Origin: Lonicera japonica
Taxonomy: Eukaryota > Streptophyta > Magnoliopsida > Dipsacales > Caprifoliaceae
Reading direction: 5' to 3'
NCBI GenBank assembly: GCA_021464415.1
Contig: CM038469.1
Span: forward strand, 12,874,501 to 12,938,500
DNA: 64,000 nucleotides
Position numbers and translations under genes: made by a program. Positions 11,876 to 24,576 of this stretch are shown piece after piece (the first letter of the stretch is position 1; each line of letters begins with the position of its first letter). A model generated the notes under the pieces. It was given only the letters and a program-made list of their open reading frames with translations, was not told where the DNA came from and searched no databases.

Positions 11876-13618
11876 GGCATGATGACTTTCTTCCTCCCAT
11901 TGAGTAGATGCATTAGTGAGTACATACTCCTAACTCTTATGAATTTTTCATTGCGTGCTTCCTTTATGACCCTCACATGATTTGAGTTGCTTTAGTTAAT
12001 TAAATACAATTTGTGTATAGCTTTGAAACTCATGTAAATTTAGTGTAGTTTTTGTGAACATGTGTGATTTACATTGAAACTCTTATACTTAGTCGTTAGT
12101 AAATTAGTTTAGGAATTTTGTTATCTTTTTTTTTCTTATTATTACGTCCTTCTACAGATATATATGCCAAGTAACGAGGGATGGTTGCTAACTAATTATG
12201 GGGGGGATTTTATTTTTTTTTTGTGATCTCACCGTAACCCGCCTATTCTACTGAAGGGAAAGCATCCGGGTTTTTTTTTATCTCACTGTGACCTGCCTAT
12301 ATTAATGGAGGGAAAGTGTGTGTGTGTGTGTGTGTGTTTTTTCTTATTTTTTTGTGAACCTCACCCTCCCTGTCTATTCTGATGGAAGGAAAGCTTGGAG
12401 TGCTTAAAGTTCAGGTTCTTTATTAGTTTTAAGTTGTAATTAAATATTAACTTTAAATTGTACTTAGTAGTAACTAGGTTTTTTGGAAGACTTAATCTGT
12501 GTAAACAATTTGGTATTGTGAAAAAATTATAATATGTATGTTATCTAAGTTATGGTTTTTGTTGGGATTAATGGAATGTGAATGTATTTGTTATGAACTA
12601 AATGTTGCCTACTTAAGATATGGTTGTTTGGATATGGCAGTAGTTTGTATTCTATATACTGGCACGGTTTGAACCTATTCCAGTAATGAACCCAGTAAAT
12701 TTTGGCACGGATAAGAACAGTTCCAGAAATATGCCAAAAATAATTTACAATCATCACTCTTTGACTCGTGGACAAATATACTCTTAACACGAGGAAGAAT
12801 AATATTATGACGTGTGGATGAATAGTATTATGACATGTGGGCAAACGAAACGCAAAATATGAACAAATGGAAATGCGACACATGTCCACTATGGTTCGGT
12901 TTTTGACAGTTTCACATACGTGCCGATTTTGGGAGCTTTGGGAACCCTTTGACCAGAAATGGAACTAATTTGGAATGGTTATAAACCATTCCTTGGTAAT
13001 TAGTTCACTAGTGTTCGTTTCAGTTTGAAACCGTTCTAGATTCGGTCAGGAACTGTTCAGAATAGTTCTAGTTAGCGAGTTTTGGTGTAGTGGAAACAGG
13101 GGTACGTTATCGACAACGTACTCAACCTATTTTTTGTTACAATTTTTAAATCGGTATATATCCTATATATAATATTAAGACTAAAAGGACATATTAGAAT
13201 TACTTCATATATTAATTTGGATATGTCAATTTGAATAAATAAATTATGTTAATTAATGTCGTAAGATTTTGTAATCTCAATATGTGGGCATAATATAAAT
13301 TTGATGTATAAGTTTATAAGTTCATTTTTGACCATTAAAATTTTAGATGATCATTTCATGAAATTAATAATTTTAGAGTGAATCTTTTAATAAAATTTTG
13401 TGTTAATAATTTACTCATCGTAAACATTATATGTATCAAGTTTCATGAAAAAAATATATTTAACTTTTGAACTATATCCCATTGAATCGAAAGAATAATA
13501 AAAAAAGTCAAATCTTAAATATGAAATTAATCACCTAATAATATTTTTTATTTATTTAATTAAAGACTGTACAACATTCCGGATGCACAAAATTATTGTG
13601 AAATTAAGATGAAGAAAG
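11876..13618. repeat. Segmental duplication copy 1 (CACTA 3' end plus flank)
   Basis: Aligns in direct orientation, end to end, with 25778-27596. The match includes about 1.2 kb of CACTA 3' region and about 525 bp beyond the CACTA terminus. The left edge is cut by the LTR element ending at 11875 and the right edge by the copia LTR starting at 13619. Inside are three degenerate ~70 bp repeats (12180-12400) and a (GT)n tract at 12315-12337. Copy 2 has an extra ~55 bp near 26565-26620. No gene here. Confidence 0.85.
13080..13092 (-). mobile_element. CACTA terminus, copy 1
   Basis: On the minus strand this reads CACTACACCAAAA, the expected start of a CACTA (En/Spm) terminal inverted repeat. It is preceded by subterminal repeats of the form GGAACnGTTC over about 12640-13075, which is characteristic of CACTA ends. 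The opposite terminus is not in this copy. Confidence 0.75.
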
Positions 13619-13757
13619 TGTTAGAATATATGATGTAGTTTAGTTTTCTTAGGTTTATGTTTCCTTATTATGTTTGGTTTCTTATCTATCCCTATATACA
13701 TAGGGGCTCTTCTTCTTGTATCAAAGCAATACAAAAAACTCTTATCTTATTTTTAAG
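13619..13757 (+). repeat. 5' LTR of copia element 1 and adjacent primer site
   Basis: Begins TGTTAGAATATATG exactly where homology to the second duplication copy stops (GAAAG before it is the likely 5 bp target sequence). It ends before TGGTATCAG at 13759-13767, the primer-binding site for initiator methionine tRNA used by Ty1/copia elements. It is short, at about 139 bp. No 3' LTR exists because element 2 cuts element 1 off at 17564. Confidence 0.75.
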
Positions 13758-13767
13758 ATGGTATCAG

Positions 13768-16700
13768 TGGAATTACGATAATCTTTTCTGCCATTCTCAT
13801 AAATCATTAAACCACAACTCTCGATTTTAGAGCCAGATCCATAGCTATAGACGTGCCTCGATTTCAGAAATAACTCAAAATATCCACAAATTTTGATTTT
13901 CGAAAGAAATTCAGATCTAACGTTGTACGACTACAAATCCACATTTAACTATATCACGTTGATCGGCTTAACCATAAGATTGCAGTCATAAAAAAATCAA
14001 CCCAAAAAACTTCCTCACGCGCTCTCACGTGCGGCCTGAAGATGGGCTATTCCACCTGCCACCGTTCATGCCGTCAGTCGCGCTGTTAACGCCGTAGTCA
14101 ACCTCATCAGTCGCCGTAAGTCAACTCCGTTAGTCAGCGGTTTACTTAAACTGGTCCAACAGAAGGTTTTTTAATCGGATCAGCAGTTTTTTGACCGGTT
14201 TTTCGAGAAACTTGACTAGTTTTTAACATTTTTTGACCTTCTGAACACAACCGCAACCTCAGATTTTCATATTAAATCTCTATATAACAGAACTAGCTTT
14301 AATGCATTATTTTTTACCCCGGTTCAATTATTTTTTGATTGATTCTTGACCAAACTTGACTGGTTCCTTACAAGCCTCACAATGGCTTACAACCGCATCT
14401 TACAGAATCAATCTAATTCAACGTATCCACCATGTTCAATATATGGACCAATAGGGCATTTAAAGAAGCGGTGTTATGAAGTAATTGGTTATCCAGACTG
14501 GTGGGATCATTCTCGTCATCATCGTTTCAATTATGGTAATGATAACATGGATTCGGGATTGCCTACAACCACTAGGATACCTTGTAAGGCGTTAAATTCT
14601 GCAACTGTTTTGAATGATACATGGATAATTGATTATGCTACTACAAATCATATGACATTTGATTCTAGACAAGTCACATCTCTTACCCCCTCATAAAAAA
14701 AGTTTATTTCAACAGCTAATGGTGATCCAGTCGTTGTTATTGGGGAAGGGTCCATTCATTTATCAGATTCTCTAAATTTAAACTCTACGCTAGTAGTCCC
14801 TTCACTAAAAAATAACTTATTATCTATCGCTCAAATTACTAATGTTTTAAATTGTATCGTTATTTTCTGGCCTTCTCATTGTGTTTTTAAGGATATTCAG
14901 ATGTGAAAGACAATTGTTTATGGTGTGAGGCAAGGAAATTTGTAATATTTGAATTTGGCATTGACGAGTATGAATCAGTTACATCAGGCCCTGCAAACTG
15001 ATGTGACAATAAAGAAAAGGGCTAAAAATAAGATTTGGCTGTGGCATCGCCAATTAGGTCATGCATCATTTAGCTATTTAAAATAGTTATTTCCTAAAAC
15101 TGTTAAGAACGTCGAGCAATCTGTTTTTCGCTGTGAAACTTGTGAACTTGCAAAGAGCCATCGTACGTCTTTTCCACCATCACTTAATAAATGTTCAGCC
15201 TCGTTCGTGATAATCCACTCTGATGTATGGGGGCCTTCTCCTACTCCGTCTTTAAATGGTGCTCGTTGGTTTGTCACTTTCATTGATGATTGCACAAGAA
15301 TGACATGGGTATGTCCCATGAAATCTAAAAGCGAAGTAAGTTATTTGTTTCAGAGATTCCATAAACAAACCAGTAAACAGTATAAAACCACTATTCAAGT
15401 GCTTCGAAGTGATAATAGAGGTGAATATGTGAGTACAGATTTGCAAGAGTATTTCAAGTATCATGGGATTGTTCATCAAACAATATGGTGTTACAGAAAG
15501 GAAGAACAGGCATTTACTAGAAGTAGTATGTGCGTTACTAATTGGGGCCAATGCTCCAACATCTTATTGGGGCGAACCATTTGCCTCTGCTGTCTGTTTG
15601 ATTAACCATGTTCCATCAGTAGTCCTTAATTTTCAAACGCCATTTAACGTCTTTCACAAAGCTGTATTGGCTCATTCAGTATTGAATTTAGCTCCTCGTG
15701 TGTTTGGATGCGTTGCATTTTCTCATTTATCGAAAGAACAACGAAACTCGAAAATTATATGTAACAATAGATGTTGTCTTTCATGAGAAGATATGTATTT
15801 TTATCAGGTTGAACTTCGGGGGGAGAATCATAGAGAAGTTTAAACTTTTGATTTTGTTGGTAGGGATGAGGATACAATAATTCAACTCGAGGTATCACCA
15901 CAGTCAACTTCACAACTACCAAATCTACTAAGTTCACCCTCAAATTCTCCATAATTAAGCTCACCGAGTTCACTGCTAAATTCACCACAGTCGTTAAATT
16001 TGCCATCGCCTGATACAAATAACCAATTGTCTCCCTCAAACACATATGAATCTAAATATCAAGTTCTTTCTCCTGATCCTCAGGTATTTTCTCATGAACC
16101 TCCTAAAAACAACTCCCTAATTGAATCAATCGAAGTGTGCTTAAACAAACATATGAACCTGATCTTTCTAGTAAGGCCAAATATCCCATGAGCAACTACG
16201 TGTCTTACGATAAGTTGTCAAAATCGAATAAGTCATTTGTAAATCAATTATCTTCTGTATCCATTTTTAACAATGTGTAGGAAGCCTTAGGTGATCCAAA
16301 ATGGAAAGCAGCAATGGACGAGGAAATGAAATCTTTAAAGAAGAATGGCACAGGGGACATAGTTGAATTGCCAGTAGGAAAAAAAACGTGTGGGTTGCAA
16401 ATGGGCATACACAGTGAAACATAAGGTAGACAGGACCATTGAAAGATTCAAAGCAAGACTTGTAGCTAAAGGTTACACCCAAACACATAGGATTGATTAT
16501 TTGAAAACATTTGCACCAGTGACAAAAATTAACATTGTTCGTGTTTTGCTCTCTTTAGCGGTAAATTTGGATTGGCCATTACAATAGCTCGATCTGAAGA
16601 ATGCATTCCTGCATGAGGATTTAGAAGAGGATGTATACGTGGAGTTCCCACTAGGTTACAATGTTCCTACAAAGCACATAAAAAAGGTATACAAATTAAG

Positions 16701-17564
16701 AAAGTCTTTGTATGGTTTAAAACAGTCTCCGAGAGCTTGGTTCGGGAGATTTGCCAGATCAATGAGGAAGTTCAGTTACAAACAGAACAATTCTGATCAT
16801 ACATTATTCTTGAAGAGGTGCCATAGGAAAATCACAGCACTAATTGTCTATGTTGATGACATGGTTGTCATCGGGGATCACCTACATGAACAAGAAGTAT
16901 TGAAGAAATATCTATCTCGAGAAGATCTTGGCGAACTAAAGTATTTTTTAGGGATTGAGGTATCTAGATCTTTAGAGGGCATCTTTCTCTCCTAGAGAAA
17001 GTATGCATTAGATCTACTGAGTGAAACTGGAATGTTTGCATGTCAACTGTCAAATATTCCCATGGAAGAGGGATTCGAATTGAAGATTGAAGCTGACAAG
17101 TGACTGTTGATAAAGGGCGTTATCAGAGATTAGTAGGGAGGTTAATGTACTTAGCATATACTAAGCCCAATATGTCTTATGCATTGAGTACAGTTAGTCA
17201 ATTCATGCATAATCCTGAAGAGAAGCATATTCAGGCTGTGATGAAGATTTTTAATTGTCTGAAGGCAGCTCCTGGAAAAGGGATTTTGTTTACAAAGAAC
17301 AGTGATTTTTTAAAAGTTGAAGAGTACACTAATGCTGATTGGGCCGAAAATGTTAATGACAAATGGTCTACATCAGGATATTTCACATTCGTTGGTGGGA
17401 ATCTCGTCACATGGCGGAGCAAGAAACAAAATGTCGTTTCTTGTTCAAGTGCCAAAGCGGAATATCGAGGAATGGTAGTGGGAGTCCAAGAATTATTATG
17501 GTTGAAGTTGCTATTGACTAATATAAGTTATCAGCCGAAAGAACTTATAATGTTATATTGTGAC
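13768..17564 (+). pseudogene. Ty1/copia element 1 gag-pol, degenerate and 3'-truncated
   Basis: Domains occur in copia order. A decayed gag zinc knuckle (14430-14500) is followed by a protease region near 14620-14650 where the expected D-S-G-A is replaced. A pre-integrase segment with WHRQLGH spans 15040-15190. The integrase core (15207-15600) has the first catalytic Asp (HSDVWGP) and the DNRGEY segment. Reverse transcriptase (16270-17000) retains YVDDM near 16850, and RNase H (17100-17564) has an S-A-K-A-E-Y motif. The N-terminal gag is missing, with short open frames separated by many stops and shifts. The reading frame stops abruptly in RNase H at the conserved 'YCD' just before the LTR of element 2. 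Not functional. Confidence 0.9.
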
Positions 17565-18046
17565 TGTTAGAGTGATATACTAAAAGCCATAATTTTGTTG
17601 TTGGTTTGGATATGTTATAAACTCGGTTTTGCTATTTTAATGAAAATCTTTTTGGGCAATGGTATTTGATGGCGGAAGGAATACGATAGAAGATCTTTAG
17701 GTTTTCGGTACTGCAATCGTAAATCAATCGTAACTTTTCATCACACCGTTGGATCGGGCTGATTTTTGGATATGTCATTCGAAACACAAAGTTACAATTA
17801 TAAAAAGGAAAATCCAGACGATCAGAAGTCGTTTTGGTGGCAAAAACAATCGATTTTCGCAGGCCGACGAGAATTAAAAAATCTGACTAAATCGCAATCT
17901 GATACTTTCAAACTCTAGTCTCCTCATATGGATCCTCTACATGATCCACAAAAGTGAAATCTCTTTATTCTTATAGGGTTTTAGCAAAAGTTTTTTGTTC
18001 AATCTATACGTAATATCAAACGATCCTGTATTTATGTCTTCATCAA
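17565..18046 (+). repeat. 5' LTR of copia element 2
   Basis: From TGTTAGAGTG to just before the primer-binding site TGGTATCAGAGC (18048-18059), a perfect initiator-methionine tRNA match. Only the first ~97 bp align with the 3' LTR. Confidence 0.7.
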
Positions 18047-21000
18047 TTGGTATCAGAGCGATTGATTTTCTTTGATCCTGCATACGGATTGAACTAGCCA
18101 TGTTGTCCAGTTAAATCTATTCATGCATGTTGTTGTTGGATAGAATGTAGAACTCGCTAACCCTTGTTTTGCAGTGTTCTTGCCTCGCTATTATGGTCAT
18201 GTAATTATGTTTTATGTGATTGGATCCCACGATGTTTTTATTCGTGGTTAATTTTAATGTGCATGATGATTTGGGCTTTATTCATGGTTGTAAATTAAAT
18301 TTAGATCAGATTTGTGAACTCCTTAAAAGGAGGCATATGATCTATGTAATTTTATTTACAGTTTAGATATAATAGTTTATGTGTGAACTCCTTAAATGGA
18401 GGCATATGACCTTTGTATCTAAGATTGCAGTTTCTTTAACGAAGAATGTTGAAGAAGGCGTTTCCACCAAGGTTGATTCTCAACATAGTCAATGAAGTGG
18501 CGACATAGGTCGTTGTAGGTTTCCAACGAACTAGGGATGATGAAGCTTGGACCATAATAGCAGGAATTTAATTATTCTTATTATTGAATGGTTTAATGCT
18601 TTGTGTGATTGTGTGTTGGTCATATTTGTTTAATTGTTATGTTTCCTTATAATTTTGGACAACATGGATACATGACCATACCTAGATCACTTTTTGTTTT
18701 ATGTTTAGTTCTTGTTAAATTAAAAAAGGGTATATAAATATAAATTTTCCATAATTGAAAAATATAAGTTTTTTTTAAAAGAAAAGCAGCAAAATAATTT
18801 TATTGCACATGTCTTTTATATTTCATACACTTGTATTTTAGTTGACTAGAATTTAATATAAAATTTTCTTAACCCTCAGAAAATAATGTTTTAAATACTA
18901 AGTGGGTGAGGGATTTTTTCACATAAAAATCTCACGGTCTCCATAATTGATTTGTAGATGATGTAATTTATTCTTCGTCTGTATTATAGTGCTCACCTCC
19001 ATATCAAAAAGAATAGATTGTGGAATCATTGTACAAATTTCACTGACTGATAATTTTAAATGATGTGATTTATTTTTTGTGTGGGTTTTAGTGCTCACCC
19101 CCATATCGAAAAGATTAAATTACAGAATCATTGGACTAAATTAAATGATGGTATACACTTAGATATAAATAATAGTATGTTCTCTAACTGAGTCTCTACT
19201 AGTATTTGTAAGACCAAAGGAAGTCGTCTATTTAAAGTTTACTTGACAATAGAGGATTCTTTAAATAGTATGTATTTCTTGACAATAAGGCATTGTCTAG
19301 ATAGTGAAATTTAATAGGTTTACATTTGTTTAAAAATAATGAATAATAGACGACCTCACTAACGGGGCATATTGTTCAAAGTATTAGGCTGCTGGCGAGC
19401 GCTTTTTGAAATGGTAAAGGGTACCGTATTTAAAATATGTGTTCAAAGTTATTATTGTCCATCATAATTTGTATATGATTCTCAAGTTTTAAAATGGCAA
19501 ACTCTTTCGATCCACTTTTAATTATTCTCAACTAAAACAAATTGATTGGACGTAATTATATTGACTGAAAAAAGAAACTTAAACATTGTGTTTACTATTA
19601 AAAAGTACAAGTTTCTGCTCACTGAGTCTTGTCCAGCAGAACCTGGTAAGGGGCAACCGATGAGAAAACCCAGGCTTGCCGGAGGTGAAAAAAGGCTGAT
19701 GAGATGGCATGGTTTTACATTCTGGCATTTTTGTCAAATGTGCTACAACATTAACATTAGTCTTTTGCCACCGCCTACAACATAATGTTGAACCTCAAAG
19801 ATATTTTTGGGGATCAGGATCATACTGCAAGGTAGGTTTCAATGAAAGGCCTCATGAACAAAACTATTGTTGAAGGAACCCGAGTTAAGGATCTTGTTTT
19901 GAAGTCTTCTGAATGAACTAAGAGATCTTTGGAGCTGAAATCAATGGGGAAACTCAGGTCGATATCGTTCTCCAGTCGCTGCTGGACTTATTTAAGTGAT
20001 TCCGATAGAATTATAACATGAATAAGCTTTATTCATTGTTGAAACTTCTTAAAGAATTCTAAGCAGCTGAGGAACTCCTTGGTAAGCTGGCTAGTACTCT
20101 AGTGGCTGAGAAAGCTTCAACTTTTATGCCCCAAAGCAAGAAAGGAATAAGAAGAATGCATAAGCTGCAGTCCCACAAGGAGCAGTGCGTGCAGCAGTCG
20201 CTGAACCTCTAGAAAGAATGAAAAAGCCTATGGGCCAGTATTTTCATTGTGAGTAGAAAGTGCATTTGAAGAAAGACTGTCCTAGTTTCCTAAACCGTTA
20301 TAACAACATATGTAAATTTCATCTATTCGTTGTTGTATCTAGTTTAGTGGTCCGATCTACCAGTACCTGATGTGTAGATTCGGGAGCCACTAATCATGTT
20401 TGCAATACTTTGCAGGGGTTCCAGGAAAACCAGACAACTTAAAAATAAAAAAAATTTACATATGGGCAGCTACGAATGTGGAAACAGTTGCAGTAGAAGA
20501 TATTTATCTTCAGTCTAATCAGAATAGGATATTAATGATTAAGGAATGTCTATATGTATCTTCCATTATAAGGAATTTGATTTCTATTTCTAGATTGGTT
20601 GAGGACAAATATTTTGTTTATTTTAATGATAAATCAGTTATCATTAGAAAAAATAAATAGTTTGTTTGTTCTGGTACATTAGTGATTGATCTTTACATTA
20701 ATAATCCTGACTTGTCAATACTACAACTGAGTGAAGTGAATATCATTAATAGTTTATCAATTAAGAGAAATGAACCAAATGTATTTTTGGCACTTACACC
20801 TTGGTCATATTAATCTAAAAAGAATTCAAAAACTGGTCGAAAATGGACCATTAGGTTCATTAGAAGTGGAGGAGGCACTTTTAGTTTGTGAATCTTGTTT
20901 AGAAGATAAAATGACTAAGAGATCATTCTCGGCAAAAGGCTATAGCGCTAAAGAACAGTTAAAACTAGTTCACTCTGATTTGTATGGTCACATGAATGTC

Positions 21001-22278
21001 CAGACTAGAGGAGGCTTTGAGTATTTCATCACATTTGTATATGATTATTTAAAGTATAGATACATTTACTTAATGCGACATAAATATGAAGTCTTTGAAT
21101 AATTCAAAGAATTCAAAGCAGAAACGAAGAAACGTCTAGGAAAATGTATTAAATCACTACGATCAGATCGTGGTGGTGAATACCTCTTGGGAGAGTTTAA
21201 AGAATACTTATTAGAGAATGGGATTACATCCTAGTTTTCTACATCGGGGATGCTACAGCATGATGGTGTAGCAGAAAGAATGAATAAGACTCTTATAAAA
21301 ATGGTAAGATCTATGATGAGTTATTCAGACCTACCTGATTCTTTTTGGGGATATACTTTAGAAATAGATGCATATATTCTAAACTTGGTACTATTAAAGT
21401 CAGTATCTATTACACCCATAGAATTGCGGACTGGGCATAAGCCGAGTCTGCGACATATTCGGGTATGGGGTAGTCCAGCACATGTGCTGAATGGTAATGA
21501 GGATAAGTTGGAATCAAGAAAGAAAATGTGTTTATTTGTTGCATATCCAAAAGGAACCAAGCGTGGTTTATTTAATAATCCTCAAGAATATAATGTTATT
21601 ATTATAATGCCAGATTCTTAGAAGATGATTATATCATAAACCATAAGCCGAGGAGTAATGTTGTTGTAGTGAAAATGAGAGGAGAGAAAAATATGGCACA
21701 ATTCGTCTATACCTTTAGTACAAGAGAAAATACCACAATAAATGGATATCAATATTCTATTACCTCGTCGTAGTGGGAGGATTGCTGATACTTGTGCACA
21801 TCTTGAACAAATCACTAATACGTAGGTTCTTGAACCGGCACAACGTGTGGATAGTGAGTTAGTATGTTCAATATTTGCACAATATACATAAACATAAGTA
21901 GTGCCTCGTCGTAATAGGAGAGTTGTTCGTCAACCTGGTCGTTTTATGTTCTTGGGAGAGTCTTATGACAAGGTCCCTGATGAATAAGAAATGAACCATT
22001 TTTAACTACAATGAAGTACTTCAAGATAAAGATACAAAAAATGAAAAGGGGTTATGAAATCTGAAATGGAGTCCATGTACTTTAACAAAGTCTGGGATCT
22101 TGTAAAACCACTCGAAGGGATAAAACCTATCAGATGCAAGTGGGTATATAAAAGATAAAGATGATTTGTAACGACCCGGTCGCACCTCAGTACGATATTG
22201 TCCGCTCTGGGTAGCGTCCTAGACAGGCCTCAGCCCCAGGACATCTACCCTCACGGCTTTGTTTTTGGGAGCTCACGA

Positions 22279-22357
22279 CCAGCTTCCCAGGGGGTCACCC
22301 ATCCCTGGATTTCTCTGGTCCAAGCACGCTTAACTTCGGAGTTCTCATGGGATCCGA
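22279..22357 (-). other. 5S rRNA-like segment in left Cassandra LTR
   Basis: On the minus strand it has GAACTCCGAAGTTAAGCGTG (5S box A region) and GGGATGGGTGACC (box C). These are the internal RNA polymerase III promoter elements of plant 5S rRNA. It is not a complete 5S gene: the 5' half is missing. Confidence 0.85.
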
Positions 22358-23084
22358 AGCCAGTGAGCTACCCAAAAGGCCTCGTACTTAATTAGCGACC
22401 ATATCTTACTTATATGGGTCTCCAAGGATCCCCTAACTTTCGGTGTGGGATGCCCCCTTTGAGCTACCATTCCTCCACACAAGGGAGTACTCATCGCTCG
22501 AGCTACCATTCCTCCACACAAGGGAGTACTCATCGCTCGAGCTACCATTCCTCCACACAAGGGAGTACTCATCACTCAGGGCGTCACATCCTTCCCCCCA
22601 TGGGAATCGACGTCCTCGTCGACACACCGTACTCTGTGGGGTCCGCTCTGATACCATTTGTAACGACCCGGTCGCACCTCAGTACGATATTGTCCGCTCT
22701 GGGTAGCGTCCTAGACAGGCCTTAGCCCCAGGACATCTACCCTCACGGCTTTGTTTCTGGGAGCTCACGACCAGCTTTCCAGGGCGGACAATATCGTACT
22801 GAGGTGCGACCGGGTCGTTACAAATGGTATCAGAGCGGACCCCATAGAGTACGGTGTGTCGACGAGGACGTCGATTCCCTTGGGGGGAAGGATGTGACGC
22901 CCTGAGTGATGAGTACTCCCTTGTGTGGAGGAATGGTAGCTCGAGCGATGAGTACTCCCTTGTGTGGAGGAATGGTAGCTCAAAGGGGGCATCCCACACC
23001 GGAAGTTGGGGGATCCTTGGAGACCCATATAAGTAAGATATGGTCGCTAATTAAGTACGAGGCCTTTTGGGTAGCTCACTGGCT

Positions 23085-23163
23085 TCGGATCCCATAAGAA
23101 CTCCGAAGTTAAGCGTGCTTGGACCAGAGAAATCTAGGGATGGGTGACCCCCTGGGAAGCTGG
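23085..23163 (+). other. 5S rRNA-like segment in right Cassandra LTR
   Basis: Plus-strand copy with box A (AAGTTAAGCGTGCTTGG) and box C (GGGATGGGTGACC). It mirrors the left copy, with a few substitutions (for example TCTAGGGA against the left copy's TCCAGGGA). Probably a transcription signal of the TRIM, not an rRNA gene. Confidence 0.85.
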
Positions 23164-24576
23164 TCGTGAGCTCCCAGAAACAAAGCCGTGAGGGTAGATG
23201 TCCTGGGGCTGAGGCCTGTCTAGGACGCTACCCAGAGCGGACAATATTGTACTGAGGTGCGACCGGGTCGTTACATGATTAGACGGGCTTAAATCAAGGC
23301 TTGTTGCTAAAAGGGTTCACTTAGAAAGAAGGGGATCGATTATGATGAAACCTTTTCGCCGGTAGCCATGCCAAAGTCTATTCGGATTCTCTTATCCATT
23401 GTGGCTCATCTTGATTACGAGATTTGGCAAATAGATGTCAAGACATATTTCCTTAATGGAAGTCTTGATAAAAGCATTTATATGATACAACCAGAAGGAT
23501 TCATTATAAATGGCCATGAGCACATGTTGTGCAAGCTCAAGAAGCCCATTTATGGGGTTAAGCAAGTGTCTAGATCTTGGAACATCTGTTTTGACCATGC
23601 AACCAAATCTTTTGGTTTTGATCAATATTCGAATGAGTCTTGTGTGTACAAAAGGCGCAACGGAAGCGCGATGGTATTCCATGTATTGTATGTGGATAAT
23701 ATCTTACTTATTGGAAGGGATATGTGAATATTATCTTCAGTGAGGGTATGGTTATCAAGTCAGCTCGATATGAAGGACTTAGGAAAAGTCAGTCACATTT
23801 TTGGTATTAAGTTTATGCGAGATCGAAAAAATAGGATGTTGGGCTTATCGCAAGGTACTTATATCGATACAATTCTTGCCAAATTTAGTATACAGGTTTC
23901 CAAGAAAGGGTTTCTTCTCCCTTTTAGGAATGGAATCAGTACTCTATCCAAGAATAGTGTCATAAGACACATGATGAGATAGAGATGATGAAGGCAGTTC
24001 CTTATGCTTCGGCAGTAAGAAGCGTCATGTATGCTATATTGTGTACTAGACCAGACATTTGCTTTACCGTTGATATGGTTAGCATATATCAGTCTAATCC
24101 AGGGAAAGAACAATGAATTGCAGTAAAACATATACTTAAATACCTTAAAAGGATTTGAGATTTTATGTTGGTTTACGAGGCAAACAGTCGTACCTGTTGG
24201 ATACACATACCAGAATTTTTAGTCAAATGTTAGGATTACAAAAAGTCAACTTTAGGTTATGTGTTTACTCTAAGAGGTGGAGTCATTTGTTAGAGGAGTG
24301 TCAAGCAGTCATGCATTGCTGACTCCACCATAAAAGCTGAATATGTGGCTGCTTTAGAAGCAGCTAAGGCAGCAGTTTGGCTCAGGAACTTCCATATGAA
24401 TCCCGATGTGGCACTTTCAGTGTAATCGGCTATTTCACTTTATTTTGATAATAGTGAAACGGTTGCAAACTCTAAAGAGTTGAGGATTCATAAGAAGGAA
24501 AAACACATAGGGTGTTCATGTTGAGGAAATGGGAGTGGGATGCATAGCTACATGGCTTTGAGTCTAAGTGGGAGAT

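Larger units (their letters stand above)
22167..23275. mobile_element. Cassandra TRIM, head-to-head inverted dimer; TSD TGATT
   Basis: The block starts TGTAACGACCCGG and ends with its reverse complement. A single 5 bp duplication TGATT (22162-22166 and 23276-23280) lies outside. Left arm, minus orientation: LTR (22167 to about 22445), internal region with three 36 bp repeats, primer site reading TGATACCA at the right end (about 22649-22656), then an LTR fragment (22659 to about 22784). Right arm, plus orientation: LTR tail (about 22785-22821), TGGTATCAGAGC primer site (22825-22836), internal region with two 36 bp repeats, full LTR (about 22990-23275). The LTRs contain 5S-rRNA-like sequence, the hallmark of Cassandra. 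It interrupts the reverse transcriptase of copia element 2. Confidence 0.88.
18060..24530 (+). pseudogene. gag-pol of copia element 2, degenerate
   Basis: Leader and gag (18060-20300) are mostly non-coding now. A direct repeat (GTGAACTCCTTAAA...GGAGGCATATGA) lies at about 18315 and 18383, and a damaged zinc knuckle is at 20240-20290. The protease has an intact DSGATNH motif near 20378. Pre-integrase HLGH and a CxxC pair lie at 20790-20920, followed by integrase (20960-21500) with HSDLYG. Reverse transcriptase starts near 22045, is split by the Cassandra dimer at 22167, and resumes at 23276. Its active-site motif reads YVDN instead of YVDD near 23690. RNase H is at 24280-24500, with STIKAEYVA. 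Multiple stops occur throughout, so the element is dead. Confidence 0.88.

Noticed and set aside
22345..23097. Ser/Thr/His-rich repeat proteins on both strands
   Set aside because: They are translations of the 36 bp repeats and LTRs of the Cassandra dimer in several frames at once.
22279..23163. 5S rRNA genes
   Set aside because: Only the internal promoter half is present, inside LTRs with a TRIM primer site, so these are Cassandra LTRs.
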